Below, piece by piece: positions 34,739 through 42,436 of a DNA stretch of 42,436 nucleotides. The DNA is from Circinella minor. Taxonomy: Eukaryota; Mucoromycota; Mucoromycetes; Mucorales; Lichtheimiaceae. A program made the position numbers and the translations under genes. Numbering within the stretch: position 1 is the stretch's first letter; the number at the start of each line of letters is the position of its first letter. The stretch is taken from assembly GCA_016758965.1 (NCBI GenBank), contig JAEPRB010000305.1:1-42436 (forward strand), in the 5' to 3' direction. The notes beneath the pieces were generated by a model. It worked only from the letters and a program-made list of their open reading frames with translations, was not told the origin of the DNA and searched no databases.

Positions 34739-37640
34739 GAAGGAAACTCAGACAAACGGTGGCCTGTATTTTGTAACCTGGTATCAATGTCACCAAGGGT
34801 ATGCTGCTATATTTGATTCCATTGATCAGGTACTAATTCAGTCTTATTGTTAGGGAGCTGGTAATGCATCTCAAAAAAATATTCATCACTCATCCTTTCA
34901 CAATGATTATTTCAAAGTCGGTGAGGTTCAGAAAGGAAACAATAAGTAAGAATATAAACAAAAAGCTTATGAAGAGATGTAGCTGAAGGTGCATGAATAG
35001 ATGCTTCTGTCAGTCAGTGACCCCATTCATCATCAGATTCCAACAGCCCACGAGCAAGAGCAGCAGCTTCAAAAGTTTGATAGACAACACTATTAAATGT
35101 TCTTAATGCCTCAAAACTAACAGGGCCACGACCATTGAGAAGTAACAGCCGGAGTGAAAACAATTGCATATTTGAAGGTGAAGCAAAGTAAATACGGGAA
35201 ACAACATTTTGGAAAATAGGATTAGTGCGGGGATTCCATTGTCATAGATGCTTGTCATAAGTATAATGGCAAGGAATTTCAGTGTAAAGATATTATCGAG
35301 CACGCTCATCTCGAGAACATAGATTAAAAAAGCAGTAAGAGATGTTGTTTCTGCATTATTGCGCGCAGCTTGGAGACCAATAGCTAAATCAGTGCTATGA
35401 AAAACAACTCTCTGTTCATTAGGAAGATATAGTACTAGTCGAGATACGTACAGATAATGGATATGGACCTGATATTCAAACGTTCGCCAAATTGCTTCAC
35501 ATGGACCAATGTAACGTGCATTTTGAAATTGGGTTACTTCATCGATTGGCTCACGTTCTATATCATTTGAAGCATGAGTTGTATTAATGGTATTATTTGT
35601 TGATCGTACTGCTTCAGACTGTCTACCTTGCACCATTTCAATTTGCGCTCTATCAGACCCTTTAGTAAGATATTTGCAGAGATATTTAATTGCACGTGAA
35701 GAGGTACATATTTCAACATTAATATGCGCATTGTACTTTTGACAAAGATATGGGTTATAAAGAATGATATGAGAGTTATCAGCAATGAAGTTCAAGCGTT
35801 GAAAATGATGACGATTGTGAATATTTTCACGTCTATGGTAAATTGGATAGCCATCTCGACTCACACGCATTTCTGCTACAAATAATTTTGGATAACCTTG
35901 AGAACATTGACCATCTTTCATATAAATAGCATTTGGATTGAGATTACCATATGGTCCATGGGTCATGGAACTTGTAACTGTACGATATAACTGAGGGTGT
36001 GTAGCAGAGTTTAGTAACTCAGCACATACAAATCAGTCATAGTTAGCAGGATTGTGAGGTCGATCTTCATGATGTAAAATGAGCAGTATGTGAATATGAG
36101 GTAAGCCATGTTTTTGAAATTCAACAGTTGCAACATATCCAACAACACGGTCAAAGCAATTAGATTCTTTGATGTGAGCCAACATATCAGTGATTTTCAT
36201 ATGAAAAACTTGAGAACAAAGATCAGGTCGATTAAATGCTTGTTGGCCAGGAAGAAGAAGCTCAGATTGTATTTCAGGCCACTGCAGATTGCACATAAAA
36301 GTGATAAATAGTGTTGGATTTCCTCTTTGACGAATAATCACTAACCTATCATGAAGCATTTGCTTTATATACTGTGGACCTCTAGTGAAAGATGATGGTA
36401 AAATAATGGAGTGACCAATTTGACGTAGGTCCACATTATAACCAATAACATTGTAAAGATCAGCACGTAAATCATTCTAATTGTTAGTGATATACTGAAG
36501 GCGTGAAAATTCGATACGTGCATAGTTGTCAACAACGAATTGTTGGGAAAGGTGACGAAAGTAAGGATGATAGGTAGTACGACTACCATTGTGGATCATA
36601 AGCATATATAAACAGTACTTGAGTAACGTGATACTATTAGTTTGCTTATCGGCACTTTGACATTGCATTCCAGGAGATCATCCATCATCACCAAAAGGAA
36701 GCATAAGAACATAGTGAAGAGGTATATATGATGGATGAAGAGAACTTATAGTACATAAACCCGACTGACGGTCACGAATTACAATTTCATGAGGCAAGGA
36801 TTTACCATCCACTGTATTTTTGACAATCATAGCAGCAACCTCAGGATAACTTTGCTGATCATAACGTCTACCCAAATTAGCAGCAGAACGGATAACTACT
36901 CGAAGTGTTCCAAAAGGTCTATCACCAGAAGTTTTATGAGCATTCAATAGACCTTGTGCATATGAATTAGATTCCTGCATGACAGTCTGCAAAGTGGATA
37001 TTGTCTCATTACGAAGACCAGAAAACAATGTTTCTTGCGTGGCCAGTTGCTCTTCCTTGCCAGCAAAATATACTTGCGCAAACTTCGGTCTTTCCTGTTG
37101 TTGTTGTGGTATGTGCTCTTGCTCTGCTGGTAGCTCGCCAGCTGCTTGTCGCACAAATGCTTGCTGTTCTAATCTCAATGATCCAATATCATGATACATA
37201 GTACCATTGGTACAGAACGTCGACACACCACCTGATCTATTTGCCAAATCACGATCAAAATTTGCTTAGATAGATGCAAATGCAAACATATTGTTGTAAG
37301 CACAAATGTTGGTAAAAAAGTCGTTGCTTACCTCATCTTTGGTGGTCAAAAGATCAATGATTTGTTGTGGTGGACAGCGAGGTATATGGAGAACAATTTT
37401 TCCATGTGTGCAGCAAATACTAAAAGGGAGATGAGTTTTCGAAGAAGTTGTGATTCGTTCTTCCATCCACATTTGCACATTGCAAAATGTACAAATAGCA
37501 TCCATATGGGAAAGCTTATGTCGATGAAAATTCTCTCCTGGCATATAATAAATGCTTGGACCAATGGCATTTTCTGGATTGAAGGAAAGGGTACATGCAA
37601 GTTGATACTCTGCTCTGAAGAGTCACAACAACAATTAATT
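34739..37640 (-). pseudogene. Helitron Rep (HUH endonuclease) and Helitron_like_N region
   Basis: Minus strand. The N-part starts near 37625 with AIGPSIYYMPGENFHRHK, CTFCNVQMW, FSICCTHGKIVLHIPRCPPQ and FFTNICAYNNMFAFASI, the usual Helitron opening. Then come HEIVIRDRQSGLCTISSLHP and LQYITNN-stop-NDLRADLYN. The HUH motif is VEFQKHGLPHIHILLILHHE (36130-36075), with HIH as the metal-binding pair. The Y2 motif is AIKYLCKYLTKGSDRA (near 35660), with Tyr-x3-Tyr. It nicks and rejoins DNA in rolling-circle transposition. Stops interrupt at 37266, 36678, 36477 and 36033, with more below 35240 and at the hAT insertion point. The catalytic residues themselves remain. Confidence 0.88.
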
Positions 37641-37959
37641 TTACTGTAAACAGTAAATTAATTTAATATTGTTATTACTCTGTCAAGCTCCAGAATCCTT
37701 GATTCTTCTGAGGCGTCGATCCAGTTGGTCTAGCCTTTCATTGATCATGATAATAAATAATCATCATATTGATTAAAAAACTTTTCTTAAAAATAAACTA
37801 AGAGAAAAATAAATAAATTTATTTTTTTCTCTTAAACTATTTTTTTTATTTAATTTTAAATAACTAAATATGTTTTATTAATAAAATGTTCTATGTTTTA
37901 TTAATAAAATGTTCTATGTTTTATTAATAAAATGTTCTACATTTTATTATCATGGATTA
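37641..37959. other. spacer within the Helitron with a 23-bp triple repeat
   Basis: Three tandem copies of a 23-bp unit, TATGTTTTATTAATAAAATGTTC, lie at about 37869-37939; each unit is itself nearly palindromic. On the minus strand 37749-37684 reads MINERLDQLDRRLRRIKDSG-Ala-stop, a short helical peptide that could be a remnant of the Helitron protein. Otherwise an AT-rich intron-like sequence. Confidence 0.6.
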
Positions 37960-38545
37960 ATTCCCTCTATGATCAGATTCAATGTTTGCGTCATTAAAAG
38001 GGCAAAGTCGAGAAGTTTGTTGAGAATGACTGGGAGATCCACAGCTAGTACATGTTCATATGATTTCAGCCTCTGATAATAGCTAGTTAATTGATATGAC
38101 TTGGAAAAAACATAGGATGTCTACTTTAGAAGCATATGTACCAATAGCTTTAGTGGTTTCATTTTGAACAGGTGGTTCCTGATTCTCTGTGTTTTGATTT
38201 TCACTTTGATTACGTGAGTTGTAAGGACAATCACGATGTGAAGAACGTTAATGAGTATCTGACCCACACCGAGAGCAAGAACGTTGCTGACTTGTAAATT
38301 CTAAAGGTTGTTTGAGTTCTTCAACAAAAACTGCTCTCTATATACAAACATACAGTAAAAGATAAGAACTTAGAATACCATATTTCCATCAACACATTCA
38401 TACTAACACAAACTGTTACTAAAAATTCTAGACATACATTATTATAGAGTCTATGGCGTACATTACATTTATTCAAAGGACAATCAGAATGACTTCTATG
38501 CAAATGAGAATTTGATCCACAAATGCAAATACAATCTTTGTATTG
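37960..38545 (-). pseudogene. Helitron N-terminal zinc-knuckle repeats
   Basis: Three related cysteine motifs on the minus strand: ICGSNSHLHRSHSDCPLNK (near 38510), CSRCGSDTH-stop-RSSHRDCP (near 38270) and CTSCGSPSHSQQTSRLCPFN (near 38050). They share the pattern CGS..H..(S)...CP.N. Between them are introns and a Gln/Asn-rich linker (NQSENQNTENQEPP). The TAA at 38248 breaks the middle repeat. The position directly upstream of Rep on the same strand suggests the amino-terminal nucleic-acid-binding part of the Helitron protein. The join to Rep is not resolved. Confidence 0.65.
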
Positions 38546-38904
38546 ATTTTGCTATTTAATATAGTTTTTGAGAAAAAATTATGAGAAAAAAAATTATCAA
38601 GAACAACAGGAAAGAATATTTTATCAGTATATTGGCTCCTCTAAGAAGAAATAAAACTTAAACATTAAAATTTATATACGGTCTAAGAGCTCATTATTAA
38701 GTATTATGACAGTTAAAAGATGACGGTTAAAAGATTTAAAAGTAATGTGAGAGTTGAAGAGACTTAATAACAATCAGTAAAGAGCAAATTTTATTTTCAA
38801 GGTACAGTGGCAAAAAAAAAAGAAGGACATTGTTGGGGTTTTATGAATTACCAAAAACGTTAACTATAACGACCATTCGTCTTTTAATAGTAGATGATTG
38901 GCAA
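38546..38904. other. spacer between the Helitron and the LINE fragment
   Basis: AT-rich with no gene. A near-duplicate GACAGTTAAAAGATGACGGTT-type run lies at 38708-38735. The 5' TC end of the Helitron should be here but cannot be recognised. Confidence 0.5.
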
Positions 38905-40119
38905 ACCCTGCAGCAATATTAACATCATTATTCATATGCATGACAACAATTATTGGTAAATCCCACAGATGTAGTTCTTATTGGTACACCAGAGTCCAGA
39001 GAAAATTAATGATCTATTGTTACAATGCAAAGAATACAGCTACCAATTGGACTATTAATGAAATCCAGCCAAAAGTGTGATAGTCGAACATCCCCAATCC
39101 CTGTCAACAACATATCAATTATACAACTCTATGATAATGAAAGCTACCTCCTTTACATATTTAGGTATTCGAGTAAACTATGAAGGCCAACTATATGGAA
39201 AGCAACTGATCGCTCGAAATGCTCCTTCAGCAGAAAAAGCCATGCACATAGTATCATCAATAGGAATCAGTCCCACTGGGGTGTCAAAACTCTTATTAGT
39301 ATGCCTATATACACAACTTATAGGACCAAATCTCAAATATGGGTTAGCTATCACCACCCCAAATAAACAACAGCAACAAACTCTCGAAATAGCACAGAAT
39401 AATTGCATTTGTCACATTTATGGAGCTCGCTCCCAGTCATATATACAGGTGATGTGTCATCTATATAAATTACCATCAATAGAAGAGAGAACTACCTTCT
39501 TACAAGCTAAACTTCTTCTCAGCACCTATTACTTACCTGACGATGCCCTTTTAACACAAATGATACGCTATCTGGATCAATATACCAAATCAAAATGGCA
39601 CCTTTTAAATAAATCTGCACTATGGCAAAAGCTACCTGAACCTAAGAGCAACACGACGACAGCTACATTTAAAGCAACTAAACGATCATATTTAATGAAC
39701 GAATTATCTCAGAAAATAAGTGGCCCATAGGAGCTATTAACTTGGTAGCATGCAGACCAAAATTAGTTATTGACCCAATTCTTTGGCTTCCAATGTCTTG
39801 AAAAGAAAGGAGCTGATGCATTCGATGGAGGCTCAGCTGGCTTCCTGGTGGCAAGATCAAAGCTTGTGAAACCTAAGGATTTGAAAATTTTTATAAAAAA
39901 CATCCAATATCTTGCTTAAACATCCATAAACGTCTGGAAATACATTATCATACTACTGGAGATCCAATCTCTTACCTTCTCAACCAACTACCACAATCGA
40001 AACCTACATCACACAAGAAAATCAGTTTTTGGAAAAACACATGGCCAACAATTTGCACAATACTAGCTGAGATTGACGCCCATGAACATCTAACTAGCAA
40101 TCAGCACCAATACGCATAA
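38905..40119 (+). pseudogene. 5'-truncated non-LTR retrotransposon (LINE) ORF2 3' part
   Basis: It starts inside the reverse transcriptase at DVVLIGTPES (38970), which corresponds to the region just after the catalytic DD. It then goes through LLLQCKEYSYQLDY and NPAKSVIVEHP, with stops and frame changes near 39010-39060. The open part 39077-39730 has TSFTYLGIRVNYEGQL and LIGPNLKYGLAI, standard for the RT thumb of LINE elements. Further on, after more breaks, the end reads DPISYLLNQLPQ, WPTICTILAEIDAHEH and stops at 40117-40119. Only the last part of the element is present, as usual for incomplete reverse transcription. AATAAATAAATG follows at about 40157. No RNase H or endonuclease domain is seen. 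Confidence 0.82.
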
Positions 40120-40535
40120 CTTTTTTTTTACTGTCATCTTTTTATATGAATGTATAAATAAATAAATGCAATTGTAAATTGAAGGTACTGTAAAAAAAGT
40201 ATTGTAAGGGATTATGAAAAATAAAGGTTTTATTATTGTAATTCACAGATTGTTTTATAGTAGAAAAAAAAGGATAGACTATATATATACTTTTTATTTT
40301 AGTAAAAAAAACTTTCTTTAGAAAGTGTCCCGTATTCGAATAATATCACTAATAATATTAACTTTTTATTTATATGGTAGAGCGAAAACACAATAGGCAT
40401 TCATATACGGATGAGTTGGTAGATTCTTTAACAATTGATTTTGAGAATTTCCGCTAATTAATTAATAATTAAGGACACTATTAGAACTACTTCCATTTCG
40501 AAATCGTGATGCAACAATATTACAACACGTGTCCA
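40120..40535. other. spacer between the LINE and the palindrome
   Basis: AT-rich. A short frame from the ATG at 40374 (MVERKHNRHSYTDELVDSL...) runs to a TAA near 40455. It is well formed but too short to call. No other gene. Confidence 0.45.
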
Positions 40536-42103
40536 AAGAGGAATATACGAAGGATTATTGTCAAAAAAATACCAGAATATAACAAGGGAGTATATACAGG
40601 ATTTTGCATTTGTCTTCGGACACAAACCCACAAATTTACCGCATATAAAATATAATTTTATCCGCTTACAAAGGACAAGTTTGTCTGCCTATGATAAATG
40701 ACTTTATTCAGTTATGAGAGTTAATTTATTCGCTTAGAAAAGATAACGTTTTCCACTTATGATAAGTAATGTTATCTGCTTATAAAGAGTAAAACATAAG
40801 CCTATTCACTTATAAAAGTAAGCTTTTTCACATATAAAGAGTAGAGATCTCCCCGTATGAATGGGAAGATTATACACAAATGAGAAGAATGAATTTTGCA
40901 AATGAAGGGCGATATGGTTCATATATGATAATTAAAAAATTCCACTAGTGAAAGTCAGAGTTTTTAACAAGTGATAGAAGGGGGTTTTTCGCTACCGGAG
41001 TTATATAATTTTCACAAATGAATGATATAGTTATTCGTGTTTGTTACACTTACTTTTATATAAGTAATCAGGTCCATTATTCATGACTGAAAGAAATATT
41101 ATTCACAAATGAAAAGAATATATTATTTCTCAAATAGTCTGTATAAGTACTCGGATTTGACTTGGATTTTTATCTTAATAAGAAAAAAGACATTATCCCT
41201 TCTCAATCTCTCAATTTTTTTTTTCATTTTTTTTTGTGTGGCATATGTTACACATACTTCACAAACTTTAGCATGTGCAGTGGGGGCTGTAACTTGGGCT
41301 GTAAAATTAAAACCATGGAGATCAATCAGGCTATAAAGTTACAGCCCATATGAAAAAAGTTACAGCCTGAAAAGTTTGTGAAGTATGTGTAACATATGCC
41401 ACACGAAAAAAAATGAAAAAAAAATTGAAAGATTGAGAAGAGATAATGTCTTTTTTCTTATTAAGATAAAAATCCAAGTCGAATCCGAGTATTTATACAG
41501 ACTATTTGAGAAATAATATATTCTTTTTATTTGTGAATAATATTTCTTTCAGTCATGAATAATGGACCTGATTACTTATATAAAAGTAAGTGTAACAAAC
41601 ATGAATAACTATATCATTCATTTGTGAAAATTATATAACTTCGGTAGCGAAAAACCCCCTTCTATCACTTGTTAAAAACTCTGACTTTCACTAGTGGATT
41701 TTTTTAATTATCGTATATGAACCATATCGCCCTTCATTTGCAAAATTCATTCTTCTCATTTGTGTATAATCTTCCCATTCATACGGGGAGATCTCTACTC
41801 TTTATATGTGAAAAAGCTTACTTTTATAAGTGAATAGGCTTATGTTTTACTCTTTATAAGCAGATAACATTACTTATCATAAGTAGAAAACGTTATCTTT
41901 TCTAAGCAAATAAATTAACTCTCATAACTGAATAAAGTCATTTATCATAGGCAGACAAACTTGTCCTTTGTAAGTGGATAAAATTATATTTTATATGCAG
42001 TAAATTTGTGGGTTTGTGTCCGAAGACAAATGCAAAATCCTGTATATACTCCCTTGTTATATTCTGGTATTTCTTTGACAATAATCCTTCGTATATTCCT
42101 CTT
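40536..42103. repeat. giant palindrome (foldback-like element)
   Basis: The left arm 40536-41269 and right arm 41371-42103 are inverted copies of each other, about 733 bp each, with only scattered differences (for example CATATATGATAATT against CATATACGATAATT). The 101-bp centre holds its own smaller inverted words (GGGGGCTGTAACTT, AAGTTACAGCCCAT, AGTTACAGCC). No ORF of substance is inside. The outer 100 bp of each arm give the same short frame (KRNIRRIIVK...YNKGVYTGF). No clear target duplication is seen outside. Foldback transposon, long-TIR MITE or inverted duplication are all possible. Confidence 0.95.
40650..41145. repeat. degenerate array of about 23-bp period within the palindrome arms
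   Basis: Words of the form (C/G)C(A/T)(A/T)AT(G/A)A followed by AAG-like and then TTATT recur at 40654, 40686, 40711, 40732, 40755, 40778, 40808, 40830, 40855, 40876, 40898, 40921, 40944, 40967, 40991, 41014, 41037, 41083, 41105 and 41130. Most spacings are 21-25 bp, and one is 46. The right arm has the mirrored array. Example units are CACAAATGAGAAGAATGAAT and CACAAATGAAAAGAATATAT. Confidence 0.75.
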
Positions 42104-42369
42104 CACCATGGGAAAAAAAGTGAACAAAGTGAACATTAATGGGTACACAAATTTCCTTATATGGGTCGCTAAGTGAACCAAGTGAACCAATTTTTGTACA
42201 CAGATTTCCATATTGGGACTTTGGACCATAATAAAAAGTAACACGAATATACCAAAGGGCTTAGCTTCTCAGTAAAATATTATCATCAGACCAGTGCTCC
42301 TCAAAGTTTTTTTTTTTTTTTTTTTCACTATGTATACAAATCTTTTTATTAAAAATTTAAAAAGGGATT
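42104..42369. other. right flank with a 53-bp tandem duplication
   Basis: GTGAACAAAGTGAACATTAA at 42120 and GTGAACCAAGTGAACCAATT at 42173 start two related units of about 53 bp, continuing with GTACACAAATTTCC and GTACACAGATTTCC. A T-run lies at 42307-42325. Near 42343-42350 TTTTTATT (AATAAA on minus) may be the poly(A) signal of the gene at the right edge. Confidence 0.6.
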
Positions 42370-42436
42370 TTAAACCCTTGACAGTTCAGTTACTTTAACA
42401 TCTCCTGGAATCATCTCAGGATAAATCAAATAAAAT
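42370..42436 (-). CDS. possible 3' end of a gene entering from the right
   Basis: The minus strand reads FYLIYPEMIPGDVKVTELSR-Val and stops TAA at 42370-42372, with an AATAAA-type signal about 20 bp further on. Only about 22 codons are visible. They show no known domain. The reading is tentative. Confidence 0.35.
   Translation of the reverse strand, partial: FYLIYPEMIPGDVKVTELSRV

Larger units (their letters stand above)
29062..38545 (-). mobile_element. Helitron, decayed and split by a hAT element
   Basis: Read on the minus strand, the parts are in normal Helitron order: zinc-knuckle segment (38545-37960), Helitron_like_N and HUH Rep (37640-34739), then Pif1-type helicase (30605-29062). 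The hAT element at 30614-34730 sits between Rep and helicase. Joining across it gives one continuous frame. The TC start and CTRR/hairpin end could not be pinned down, so the limits are the coding limits only. Confidence 0.86.

Noticed and set aside
37869..37939. Three-unit 23-bp repeat as a CRISPR-like array
   Set aside because: Units are directly adjacent with no unique spacers, and the sequence is eukaryotic.
40374..40620. Short plus-strand frame MVERKHNRHSYTDELVDSL continuing into the palindrome arm
   Set aside because: It hits stops near 40455 and again soon after. The later KRNIRRIIVK part occurs in both arms, so it is repeat sequence.
40536..42103. Palindrome as an assembly artefact
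   Set aside because: The arms differ at scattered bases and by small indels, and distinct sequence lies on both sides. An artefact is still possible for the centre and needs long reads.

Overview
This is an AT-rich stretch of fungal nuclear DNA. Short introns with GTAAGT-type donors, a split RasGEF gene and the mix of transposon families (KDZ, CACTA/Tnp2, Crypton with a GCR1-type C-terminus, Helitron) fit an early-diverging fungus, most likely Mucoromycota. That placement is inferred from gene content only. There is one clear host gene, a RasGEF/Lte1-like gene of eight exons at 22769-26865. Almost everything else is transposons, many inserted into one another.

Layout. 1-3403: a KDZ transposase gene running off the left edge, with a multi-exon companion gene upstream, both on the minus strand. 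3797-18467: one broken Crypton-type gene (tyrosine recombinase plus GCR1-type C-terminus) split by two different CACTA-superfamily elements. Element A (3991-10475) lies in its first intron. Element B (10536-15845) lies in its second exon and is flanked by an exact GAC target duplication. 18468-22768: no gene recognised, with a possible old LTR. 26866-29023: small inverted-repeat elements, including a TA-flanked MITE. 29062-38545: a decayed minus-strand Helitron cut in two by a hAT element (30614-34730) with an 8-bp target duplication. 38905-40119: a 5'-truncated non-LTR retrotransposon. 40536-42103: a palindrome with two arms of about 733 bp. 42370-42436: the end of a possible gene entering from the right.

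The best candidate for an undescribed system is the two-gene layout shared by CACTA elements A and B. Each has a zinc-finger-headed Tnp2 transposase transcribed head to head with a second gene. The two second-gene proteins look unrelated at first, but both have an N-terminal helical region and the same C-terminal signature (W...K...I.S.S...C...W...H...E.W.N with nearly identical spacing). This suggests a conserved accessory protein of fungal CACTA elements. In element A that gene also carries a run of 51-nt phase-2 exons. Two further unusual structures are the 20-bp array in one end of element A, whose motif also occurs in the other end, and a hidden period of about 23 bp inside the arms of the palindrome.

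Most transposon reading frames carry a few stop codons. Many are explained by C-to-T or G-to-A changes at Arg CGA, Gln CAG or Trp TGG codons.
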